Source of the DNA: a virus
Length of the DNA: 20,085 bases
IMG/VR virus record: IMGVR_UViG_3300029267_000170
Span: 1 to 20,085 of that record
Reading direction: 5' to 3' (one strand)
The translations under genes and the position numbers were made by a program. The notes below the pieces were generated by a model, which was not told where the DNA came from, made no database searches, and saw only the letters and a program-made list of their open reading frames with translations. Shown in pieces: positions 12,594 through 19,658 of this stretch (its first letter is position 1; each line of letters opens with the position of its first letter).

Positions 12594-14306
12594 TCAGGAG
12601 CTGGAGCCGCCCGGCGCCGAGTCGAAGGTGATCTTCACGAACGCCTCGGGCAGCTCGGTGCTGAAGCAGACGCGCTCCTCCCCGAGCAGATCCACCATGT
12701 TGCGGGTGAAGTGATCCTCGTGCTGGGTGGCGATGGACACCATGGCCTCCTCTCTGTCCCAGAGCGTGGCCCCGCGCTTGAAGTCGCCGATCAGCGCCTC
12801 TCCTTGCGCGATCGCCGTGTTTTCGACTACCGGCACGCCCCACAGCGTCGGGACCTCGCCGTCCTCGAAGGCGGATCCGACGAGGTAGTGCCCGTCCGAG
12901 CCCTTCAGCTTGCGGATGCTGGTCAGGTCTGTCGGGTTGATCAGGATCGCGTTGGGCAGGTACCCGCCGAGCGCGGCCAGCGTCTTCCCCTCCAGGATCG
13001 CATCGGCCATCGTGTCTCCAGCGTCGCCGGAGCTCCACAGATATGACAGCACGGACGGGTTGATCATCAACCCGAGCAGGTCGGTACCGGTCCCGGAGCC
13101 GTAAAGAATCTGCTGCGTCTCGGAGCGCATCAGGCCGTACATCAGCCTGTTGTCGATCCGGTCGCGAAGCACGGGGTAGTCCTGCAGATACCGCTTCGGC
13201 AGCGGGATGGTCGTGGCCAGCGTCCCGACCGAGCAGGTCCGCTGAACGTATGTCAGCTTCGCCGACGGCTTGAGGTTCGTGTCCGCCGTGAATGTGAACG
13301 TATCGGAATGCACCTCGGCTCCGATCGCGTAGGTGTGCGTGCCGGTGATGCCCGCGGTCAGGGTCACAACGCCGGCGTCTCCGTCGTCGCCCACCGCGAC
13401 CGAGTCCACCTCGGCGGTCTGAGAGTTCGAGCCTTCCTCAATCGTGATCTCCTGGCCCGGGTAGAACCCGTTGGCGTTGCTCACGGCCAGGGTCAGGTCC
13501 CCAGGAGCGGACGCGGCGGTCAGCTCCGTCCTCAGCTCGTGGTAGTTCGTCTCCTCGATCCACTCGATGAGGTCGCTCTCCACGGTGATGGTGTTGAGCA
13601 GGTCCCGCAGACTGACCATGAGGTCCGGAGCGCTCACGAGGTCGCCCCATCGGTAGCTGTACTGAGCCGAGAACGCCGCGGCGCTCGCCGTGTCGATCCC
13701 GCTGTACTCGGCCTTGCGGCCCATGCGTCTCAGCCGCGCGTGCCACGACTTCAGGCCTCCCGGCACCGCTACCTGCAGGCCATTGTACTCGGCGGCGCCG
13801 GCTTTGCGCTCGACAAGCGCCTTGTATTCCTTGCTGTTGGTGAACGCTTCGCCTGGACTCTGCAGCTTGTCGGCCGCTGCTCCGGTCGGGAGTCCGGTGC
13901 CGAAGCTCGCCTTGGCGTTGAGCAGCTGCTGATACTGCTTGACCGCGTCGCGGGTCGCCTCGTCGAGCTTCTTGTTCAGCTCGGACATGGCCTTGGCGCT
14001 CTCCTCGGCGCCCGCCTGATCCGCGGCCTGCATCTGCTCCTGCAGCCCCACGATCTTGGCTTCGAGCTCGTCGCAGCGGGCGAGGCTCGCGTCCAGCTTG
14101 CCCCGCATGTCGTTCAGAATCGCAAGCGCATCCTCCTCCCCATCCGCTGGCTCCGTGCCTTCCGGCTCGCCCTCTCCTGCCGTCGGCTCGACCGATCCGA
14201 TCATGAACGGGATCGCCGCCAGCAGCCCGGCCGGACCGAACGCCGCCGCGCAGACCGCAACGGCCATCGCGCCGATCAGCAGCATGACTCTCTTTCTCTT
14301 GCTCAT
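12594..14306 (-). CDS. Major capsid protein, HK97 gp5-like, with hydrophobic N-terminus and E-loop insert
   Basis: A 570-residue protein; the usual HK97 gp5 is about 385. The C-terminal region aligns by eye with HK97 gp5: RIDNRLMYGL, YGSGTGTDLLGL, ILINPTDLTSIRKLKGSDG, LWGVPVV, ATLWDREEAMVSI, NMVDLLGEERVCF. Residues about 57-170 are a helical, charged delta-like scaffold segment, normally removed by the prohead protease. Two oddities: residues 1-40 begin KRKR and then a long hydrophobic run (VMLLIGAMAVAVCAAAFGP and LLAAIPFMIG) resembling a signal anchor, and residues about 257-335 insert a Thr/Val-rich beta segment just where the E-loop should be. The HK97 crosslink lysine seems replaced by Gln in my alignment (YVQRT). 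AAGGAG 5 bases before the ATG supports this start. Confidence 0.93.
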   Translation of the reverse strand: MSKRKRVMLLIGAMAVAVCAAAFGPAGLLAAIPFMIGSVEPTAGEGEPEGTEPADGEEDALAILNDMRGKLDASLARCDELEAKIVGLQEQMQAADQAGAEESAKAMSELNKKLDEATRDAVKQYQQLLNAKASFGTGLPTGAAADKLQSPGEAFTNSKEYKALVERKAGAAEYNGLQVAVPGGLKSWHARLRRMGRKAEYSGIDTASAAAFSAQYSYRWGDLVSAPDLMVSLRDLLNTITVESDLIEWIEETNYHELRTELTAASAPGDLTLAVSNANGFYPGQEITIEEGSNSQTAEVDSVAVGDDGDAGVVTLTAGITGTHTYAIGAEVHSDTFTFTADTNLKPSAKLTYVQRTCSVGTLATTIPLPKRYLQDYPVLRDRIDNRLMYGLMRSETQQILYGSGTGTDLLGLMINPSVLSYLWSSGDAGDTMADAILEGKTLAALGGYLPNAILINPTDLTSIRKLKGSDGHYLVGSAFEDGEVPTLWGVPVVENTAIAQGEALIGDFKRGATLWDREEAMVSIATQHEDHFTRNMVDLLGEERVCFSTELPEAFVKITFDSAPGGSSS

Positions 14307-14328
14307 AGCATCTCCTTGTGCGATATAG

Positions 14329-15123
14329 CTATTGCAGCTTGGAACGAATTTCCTTCATGGCGGCCAGCGCCCGCTTGTCGAGCACCGGCTTACGGCCGGA
14401 CTTCGGCTTCTCGGCTTCGGCCGACTTCAGCAGACTGTCGATATCCTTGACCGCGGCCTTCAGGCTGCGCAGCACGCCGCGCAGCCTGCCCTTGTTCGTC
14501 GCGCTCAGCACCGCGCCCGCCTTCAAGCCGTCCAGATCAGCCTCTGCGACGCGCGCGACGTCCGGTCGCCAGACGCCGTACCGGCCGTCCTCGCCCTTCA
14601 CCAGCGGCACGCCGTGGCCCTTGGCCAGCGCGACGTCCGTGTCCCAGTGGGCGGGGAAAGTAACCGGACTGACCTCCCACAGCTTCAGCTCGTCGAGGCT
14701 GCGCGGCTGGACCTTCCAGCCCGGCATCAGCTCGACCGGGTCCGCCTCTGTCAGCTCGTGCGCCCGCACGATGTCGAATCCGATCGACATCTTGTCGACC
14801 ACGCCATCGGCGATCAGGGCCATGTGGTCGGCCTTCGTCGACAGGTCGGTCATCTGGGCGCGGAAGAACAGGCCGTGCTCGTCTTCCGCCAGATCCAGGC
14901 ACTTGCCGATCGGCTGCATGACGTCGTGCTGCCAGAGCAGCTTGACGGACCCGATGCGGCCCGCGCTCGACAGCTCGTCGAGCTGCGTCTTGAACGCGCC
15001 GCGCTGGATGATGTCGCCCTGCAGGTCGATCGTACTGAACACTGCGGCGTGACCGCTGATCTCGCCCTTCTGGACGTCGGCCTTCACGTTGTCGACTGCG
15101 AACATTTTGACTTGGCGCTTCAT
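14329..15123 (-). CDS. HK97-type prohead maturation protease
   Basis: A 264-residue protein with the U35/HK97 gp4 protease pattern: GEISGHAAVFSTIDLQGDII (residues 20-39), RGAFKTQLDEL, LLWQHDVMQPIG with H66, DGVVDKMSIGFDIV with S113, and LKLWEVSPVTFPA with E150, consistent with the Ser-His-Glu set of the family. It cleaves the delta segment of the capsid protein and itself inside the prohead. Residues about 180-264 are a helical, Lys-rich tail, as in homologues that bind the scaffold. GGAGG is 4 bases before the ATG. The capsid gene starts 22 bases after its stop. The 52-base spacer upstream has an imperfect tandem repeat and a promoter-like -35 element. Confidence 0.92.
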   Translation of the reverse strand: MKRQVKMFAVDNVKADVQKGEISGHAAVFSTIDLQGDIIQRGAFKTQLDELSSAGRIGSVKLLWQHDVMQPIGKCLDLAEDEHGLFFRAQMTDLSTKADHMALIADGVVDKMSIGFDIVRAHELTEADPVELMPGWKVQPRSLDELKLWEVSPVTFPAHWDTDVALAKGHGVPLVKGEDGRYGVWRPDVARVAEADLDGLKAGAVLSATNKGRLRGVLRSLKAAVKDIDSLLKSAEAEKPKSGRKPVLDKRALAAMKEIRSKLQ

Positions 15124-15129
15124 GTCGCC

Positions 15130-15158
15130 TCCATGCGTTCAGAATCCATACATTCAGA
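15130..15158 (-). repeat. Imperfect tandem repeat upstream of the protease gene
   Basis: Two 14-base copies, tccatgcgttcaga (15130-15143) and tccatacattcaga (15145-15158), differ at two positions and are separated by one base. They occupy the leader of the protease gene and include its ribosome binding site region. A direct repeat with a 15-base period here could be an operator or a chance duplication. Confidence 0.4.
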
Positions 15159-15169
15159 CCTGCTGTCAA
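15141..15169 (-). promoter_or_regulatory. Possible sigma70-type promoter before the protease-capsid genes
   Basis: On the minus strand a perfect TTGACA (15169-15164) is followed after 17 bases by GATTCT (15146-15141), a weak -10 match that keeps the A at position 2 and the T at position 6. It lies in the only longer spacer (52 bases) between the minor head protein and the protease, in a locally AT-rich stretch. The -10 is poor, so this is tentative. Confidence 0.25.
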
Positions 15170-15175
15170 GGATAT

Positions 15176-16249
15176 TCACAACTCGATCACGATCGTGCAC
15201 CTGCAGTTCGGGTGCAGCGGAGGCGTCTGCGTTGTCGTGCCTCCGGCCCGGTCGTCGAAGTTGTCGCCGAACGCGATCTCCATCCCGTCCAGCGGAGCGC
15301 ACCGATCGCAGACCAGCTCGTCGCGCGCCGTGACCCAGATCTTGCGCGGCTGCGGCTTCAGCGCCGCGTCCGTTGTCCGGAGAGCCGTGCTGATCGTCTC
15401 GACGATCCCGGCGTTGAACGCTCCGGCCCCCTCTGTCCTGGCGATCAGGGCCGCACGGGCTCCCTGCTTGATCGACGCGGATGCCTGCGCGACCTTGAGC
15501 GCCGCAGACACGCCCGCGCCGCCTGCGAGCAGCGCGGCGGCAGACGATCCGACGAACGCGGCGTCCCGGAGGTTGAGCCCGATCGCAGGCCGGACGAACT
15601 TCGCCGCTCTGGCCGGGTCCTCCGGCGTGTCGATCATGAACTGCGTCATCATCGCCCGCACGGCCTTGCGCTGCTCCTCCGACACCTCGTCGGCCAGCGC
15701 CGAGCCGCGCGTGCCGATCCAGGCCGACACGGCAGCGGCGACCGCCGCCTCGTCGACCCCCGTCTCGTCGATCGCCTCCCGCTGCGACTCGATCCCGGAC
15801 TCGGCAATCTTCTTCACCGCGTCCGCCCACTCGCCGCGGATGAACTCTCCGTACATGCGCCGCCAGTCGGCGAGCTGCGGCAGCTCCAGCTGACCGGCCC
15901 TGATCGCCGCCTCGATCTCGGACAGCTTGACCGACGCCTTCATCTCGTCCCAGAGCCCGGACAACATGCGCCGCAGCTTCGGTTCCGCGTTGCCCAGCGC
16001 CTTCTTGATCGCCGTCTCGGCCTTGCGGCTCGCGGCCTTGATCCGCGCCGGGCGGCCCTTGTCCTGACGGCGGTCTACCGCGGCCCATGCGCTCGATGCG
16101 GCGAGAGACTCCCGGTCTGCGTCGTCCAGCTCAGGGTGGTCCGACCACACGCTGTTGAACACGGCCATCCAGATGCGCTGAAGCCGATCGCTCAGCTCGC
16201 GCACGGCAGGCGGCAGGTCGGAGATTCGGTCGTAGGGCTTGACGTTCAC
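15176..16249 (-). CDS. Minor head protein, Mu gpF / SPP1 gp7-like head morphogenesis protein
   Basis: A 357-residue protein. The N-terminal two thirds are helical and charged (WDEMKASVKLSEIEAAIRAG and similar). The last 55 residues contain the family signature: WVTARDELVCDRCAPLDGME with C314/C317, followed by LHPNCRCTIVI with H346, C349 and C351, which fits a metal-binding C-terminal module of Mu gpF-type proteins. Known roles: a low-copy protein attached to the portal inside the head, needed for correct DNA entry or head assembly. Its ATG overlaps the portal stop by 4 bases (16246-16249), so the two are coupled. No fused ADP-ribosyltransferase or nuclease domain is visible. Confidence 0.88.
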   Translation of the reverse strand: MNVKPYDRISDLPPAVRELSDRLQRIWMAVFNSVWSDHPELDDADRESLAASSAWAAVDRRQDKGRPARIKAASRKAETAIKKALGNAEPKLRRMLSGLWDEMKASVKLSEIEAAIRAGQLELPQLADWRRMYGEFIRGEWADAVKKIAESGIESQREAIDETGVDEAAVAAAVSAWIGTRGSALADEVSEEQRKAVRAMMTQFMIDTPEDPARAAKFVRPAIGLNLRDAAFVGSSAAALLAGGAGVSAALKVAQASASIKQGARAALIARTEGAGAFNAGIVETISTALRTTDAALKPQPRKIWVTARDELVCDRCAPLDGMEIAFGDNFDDRAGGTTTQTPPLHPNCRCTIVIEL

Positions 16250-17739
16250 AGCACGACCCTTCCGTTGCCGCCGGGCAGCGGCTTGCGGGGCTTGCCTGTG
16301 TTAAGCGGCTTGAAGATCGCCTCCAGCCGCTTGTGCATGCGGGAGGGCATGTCGTCCAGTGCGGACGCCGCCTCGTCGACCTGCACAGCCTCATCGGCCG
16401 GCTGCTCTTCCGCCTCGTCTGCCGCGCCGCTCTGCTCGAGCAGCGTGGACACAGGCACGAGCCCTCCTGCGATCCATCCGATCGTGTCGCCCGCGAAGCG
16501 AGGCAGGTCTAGCCCCAGGACCTGGGCGATGATCACGGGCGGGACGCCCGTGCCCCACAGCTTGACGTACGTGTCCGCGTACTCGACCAGCTGAGCGCTC
16601 AGCGCCTGCACGCCGACCCGCTCGTAGCCTACGGCCAGGTCCGCGCCGAACCGGCGGGCCAGGAACTGCGTGAACGCCGATGCGAGCCTGTCCGCGACCG
16701 GGAACACCGTGTCGAGGTAGAATCGGAGCCAGGCCTGAGCGACGTTGTTGTACGTCGCCGTGTCCTGGATGCCGACCACGGGCGGCGGGACCCGGAACAG
16801 CGCGCAGATCTCCTCGCGGGTCATCCGGCGGCCGTTGATGAAGTCCATATCCTCGGCTGTCATGCCGAGCGAGGTCCATGTCACGTCGGCGCCGACCACG
16901 AACGGCTCCCGCGCATTCTGAGGCTGCTGGTGCTGGTCATACACCTGCTGCCGGAACTGATTCCACTGCTTGTCGGTCAGGGGTTCTCCGTTCGGCCCCG
17001 TGGCCGACAGGATCCCGCTCGGCGAGACCCTGTTGTCCATCGCGTACATGTTCCAGTCGGTCGCCGCCTCGTCCGTCGCGATCGTCGCCGCGCCTGCGCG
17101 CATCGGGCTCATGCCCCAGTAATCGCTTGCCGGGTCCGGGAACATGCAGTGGATCAGGTCCTGCGTCGGCACGTTCGGAAGCCCGGTCACGTCGCTCGAC
17201 CACTTGTAGTGCTTGATCCACTGCTCGTGTTTACGCCAGTCGCCGGGCACCGGGCTCAGCTTGTCGGACCTGACCGTCTGCATGGCGACCGGCAGCCCGG
17301 ACGGAGCGCCCTCCGCGTGCAGCTCTACGGTCATGCTGTTGCCCGTCAATAGAAGCATGAGCACCGTATACTCCCAAAATGACTTTGCGTCCTGGTGATT
17401 GTTCGGCCGCGCCAGGAGCGCGGCTAGCGGGTCTGAGTCCGGCAGCCTGCCATAGGTCCCGTCCTCCGCGACGCGGTAGGCGTTCCACTCCAGGCTGCTC
17501 ACGGCCTGCGAGATCGCGGTCACACAGGCATAAACCCAGATCGTCGACTCGAGGCCTTCCTCGATCGCGGTCGAGGAGTCCCACGCCTTGACGTACGCGC
17601 CGCCGGACCAGACGGACCCGGTCCAGGCCGGCGAGATGCCGTGCGCCTCGATCTGCTTCCGCAGCGCTCCGATCAACTTGGCGCGCGTGCGGCCGTACCA
17701 GCTCAGCGCCCGTCCCTTTGCCTGCTTGATCAGTCCCAT
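16246..17739 (-). CDS. Portal protein, HK97 family
   Basis: A 497-residue protein with the HK97/SPP1-type portal layout. Features: EGLESTIWVYACVTAISQAVSSLEWNAYRV (residues about 62-91, wing), DPLAALLARPNNHQDAKSFWEYTVLMLLLTGNSM (start of clip region), MFPDPASDYWGMSPMRAGAATIATDEAATDWN (stem), and RMTREEICALFRVPPPVVGIQDTATYNNVAQAWLRFYLDTVFPVADRL (hydrophobic/hinge region), which is the most typical block of this family. The C-terminal about 70 residues are acidic and polar (QSGAADEAEEQPADEAVQVDEA), often involved in prohead interaction. It begins 1 base after the large terminase stop. Twelve copies form the DNA channel at one vertex. Confidence 0.93.
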   Translation of the reverse strand: MGLIKQAKGRALSWYGRTRAKLIGALRKQIEAHGISPAWTGSVWSGGAYVKAWDSSTAIEEGLESTIWVYACVTAISQAVSSLEWNAYRVAEDGTYGRLPDSDPLAALLARPNNHQDAKSFWEYTVLMLLLTGNSMTVELHAEGAPSGLPVAMQTVRSDKLSPVPGDWRKHEQWIKHYKWSSDVTGLPNVPTQDLIHCMFPDPASDYWGMSPMRAGAATIATDEAATDWNMYAMDNRVSPSGILSATGPNGEPLTDKQWNQFRQQVYDQHQQPQNAREPFVVGADVTWTSLGMTAEDMDFINGRRMTREEICALFRVPPPVVGIQDTATYNNVAQAWLRFYLDTVFPVADRLASAFTQFLARRFGADLAVGYERVGVQALSAQLVEYADTYVKLWGTGVPPVIIAQVLGLDLPRFAGDTIGWIAGGLVPVSTLLEQSGAADEAEEQPADEAVQVDEAASALDDMPSRMHKRLEAIFKPLNTGKPRKPLPGGNGRVVL

Positions 17740-17740
17740 G

Positions 17741-19162
17741 TCATGCTCCCGGTCTGTCCGACCATCTGGATATCCGGATCACCCGCGCCGCTCCCTCCCT
17801 GACCCTCGCTAGAGCATAGCTCAGGCAGTCGACCCGGTCATCCTTTTTCGCGTGCGGGAACCGGCTGACCTCCATCTTCCAACTCCCGATCCACGGCGCC
17901 AGGGACGCGGACGGAATGTGCACGTTGCCGGCCTCGACCATCGGAGACACGCTGCTCGCCCGCTGCAGCTTGGACCGCCCTCCAGGACTCACCATGATCA
18001 GGCCCGGGATCTCGTCGGCGTGCGACTGCTGCACAGCCGGACCAAGCGCCTTGTCCTCGCACAGCACGCTCTCCGTCTGCGGGAACCGCTCGATCATCTC
18101 GACCATGGCGGACACGACCTCCGGCAGCTTGGCCCGCTTGCGCCACTCTGCCAGGAGCCACGCCGACTTGCCGCGGACGCCCCACACCTGGCCGACCGCG
18201 AAGCTGGACGCCTCGGACTCGCCGCCGAACGTCAAGTCCCAGCTCTGGATCACTGTATCGAAGCTCGACGGGTCCGGCCAGCGGTCGAAGGTTTGGAACC
18301 ATGCTGCCTGGAACACCGACGCGCCGGACGGCGTCGGGTCCTGCTGATACATCGTCTCGAACGCTGCGGAACCCACGCCGTCCTCCCCGTCCCGCAGCGC
18401 CTCCAGCTCGGCAAGCGGCTTGAGCTGCGGACAGAGGGGCTCGCCCTCGGAGCGGCCCAGCGGATCGCCCTCATGCGCGATCGCGGGCAGCACGATGTGA
18501 CGCCATTTGCCGTCCTGGTCGTGGTCCCTGAGCCAGCCCGTCAGGTCGTACTCGTTCCAGCGCGTCTGAACGAGGATGATGGATGCGCCCCTCTCGAGCC
18601 TCGTCATGATCACCCGGTTCCACCACCGGCGCAGCTCACGGACCTTCGTGTCCGAGCGGGCGTCCTGGTCGTTCTTGATCGGGTCGTCCACGATGACCAG
18701 CGACGCGCCCTTGCCCGTCACGGCGCCGCCTACGCCGGTCGCGACAAGCGATCCGCCGCCCGGAGTTACGGTCCACTGATCCATGCGGTCGCGGTCGTGG
18801 CGCCCGACACGGAGGCGGATGCCCAGCTCGTCCGCGTGCTCGTCCAGGTCTCGCTTGATCTCGACGGACCACCCCTCTGCCAGGTCCTTGATGTATGATG
18901 CAAGTATGACCTTGCGGTCTGGATACCAATGGAGGAACCACAAGGGGAGCCGGCGTGATAGCAGCTCGCTCTTGCCGTGTCTCGGCGGCATGTTCAGGAT
19001 GATCCGCGCGCCTCCCTGGACCACGGCGTCCTGCACCTGGCGCGCGATCCATCGGAGGTGGCGGTACGGCTTCCACGAGCAGCCGCTGATGCGGTGAGCG
19101 AACAGGGCCAGGCTCAGCCGCCAGGCCTCATCCGCCGCTTGCGTCGTCCGCGCCGCCGTCAT
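17741..19162 (-). CDS. terL: Terminase large subunit
   Basis: 473 residues from the ATG at 19162-19160, which has AGAGG 6 bases upstream; an earlier ATG at 19192 would add 10 residues and deepen the overlap with the small subunit to 65 bases. ATPase domain: ILNMPPRHGKSELLSRRLP with Walker A (residues 58-66), SLVIVDDP as Walker B (154-161), and LVQTRWNEYDLTGWL with the coupling motif (198-202). Nuclease domain, RNase H-like: D309 in IQSWDLTFGG, D370 in VLCEDKALGPAV, and D441/D442 in KKDDRVDCLSYALA. These residues are all in place, so the enzyme should be active. The motor cuts and packages DNA at the portal. The packaging mode (cos or headful) is not determined here. Confidence 0.95.
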   Translation of the reverse strand: MTAARTTQAADEAWRLSLALFAHRISGCSWKPYRHLRWIARQVQDAVVQGGARIILNMPPRHGKSELLSRRLPLWFLHWYPDRKVILASYIKDLAEGWSVEIKRDLDEHADELGIRLRVGRHDRDRMDQWTVTPGGGSLVATGVGGAVTGKGASLVIVDDPIKNDQDARSDTKVRELRRWWNRVIMTRLERGASIILVQTRWNEYDLTGWLRDHDQDGKWRHIVLPAIAHEGDPLGRSEGEPLCPQLKPLAELEALRDGEDGVGSAAFETMYQQDPTPSGASVFQAAWFQTFDRWPDPSSFDTVIQSWDLTFGGESEASSFAVGQVWGVRGKSAWLLAEWRKRAKLPEVVSAMVEMIERFPQTESVLCEDKALGPAVQQSHADEIPGLIMVSPGGRSKLQRASSVSPMVEAGNVHIPSASLAPWIGSWKMEVSRFPHAKKDDRVDCLSYALARVREGAARVIRISRWSDRPGA

Positions 19163-19646
19163 CGATCGCCTCTGCCAACTTGTCCAGCGCATCGGCCGCC
19201 CGGTCGTCTCCCAGCGCCGATGCGAGCTGCGCGCGCCAGTCTATGCGCAGCGGGCCGCCGTCAGGGCCGGAGATCTCGCGCCGCGCAGGCATGTCCAGAC
19301 CGAGCAGCGCCGCGCGGCGATTCATGACCCGGAGGAGCATCTCCCAAGCCTTGTAGTCGAGCTTGTCGGCCTGCAGGTTCGACAGCATGCCCTTCCAGAT
19401 GAAGTCGAGCTTGGCCGACTCCATCGCGCGCAGTTCGTCGGTCGGCTCCTGCAGCGTCTTGCGGATCGCAGCCTGCAGCGCCTTCTGCACGCTGGACGTC
19501 GACTTGTAGCCCAGCTTCTCGGCGATCTGCCGGTAGGTGAGCCCCATAATGCGAAGCTCGACCGCCTTGCGCTGACGGTCGAGCTTCTCCATCGCTGCAG
19601 GGGTCATTTTGTGATTAGGAGGTCCGGACCCCTTACGCCTAGGCAA
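19128..19646 (-). CDS. terS: Terminase small subunit
   Basis: A 172-residue protein. I prefer a TTG start (19646-19644) because AGGAG lies 6 bases upstream; the first ATG is 13 codons later without a good site. The N-terminus is basic (PRRKGSGPPNHK). Residues about 25-60 form a helix-turn-helix: RKAVELRIMGLTYRQIAEKLG followed by TSSVQKALQAAIRKT, the DNA-binding part of small terminases. Residues about 70-110 (AMESAKLDFIWKGMLSNLQ, DYKAWEMLLRVMNRRAALLGLD) are the oligomerisation helices, ending in a 'R-R-A-x-L-L-G-L-D' motif common in these proteins. It lies upstream of terL and overlaps it by 35 bases. It selects the packaging start site. Confidence 0.84.
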   Translation of the reverse strand: MPRRKGSGPPNHKMTPAAMEKLDRQRKAVELRIMGLTYRQIAEKLGYKSTSSVQKALQAAIRKTLQEPTDELRAMESAKLDFIWKGMLSNLQADKLDYKAWEMLLRVMNRRAALLGLDMPARREISGPDGGPLRIDWRAQLASALGDDRAADALDKLAEAIDDGGADDASGG

Positions 19647-19658
19647 ATTACGCTCCTC

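Noticed and set aside
14240-14306. Lipoprotein signal in the capsid N-terminus (Cys at residue 19)
   Set aside because: The residue before the Cys is Val and the sequence does not fit the lipobox [LVI][ASTVI][GAS]C; the cysteine is within the hydrophobic run.
12594-14306. HK97-style covalent chainmail crosslinking of the capsid
   Set aside because: The position of the crosslink lysine in HK97 appears to be Gln here (YVQRT) in an alignment from memory, and the E-loop is interrupted by an insert, so crosslinking of this kind is unlikely.
15089-16594. Long open frame on the plus strand (501 codons) opposite the minor head and portal genes
   Set aside because: The sequence is Arg/Asp/Leu-rich with no domain pattern, as expected for antisense read-out of GC-rich genes; the opposite strand has well-recognised proteins. 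The same holds for the long plus-strand frames at 1043-2452, 5254-6423 and 8279-9340.
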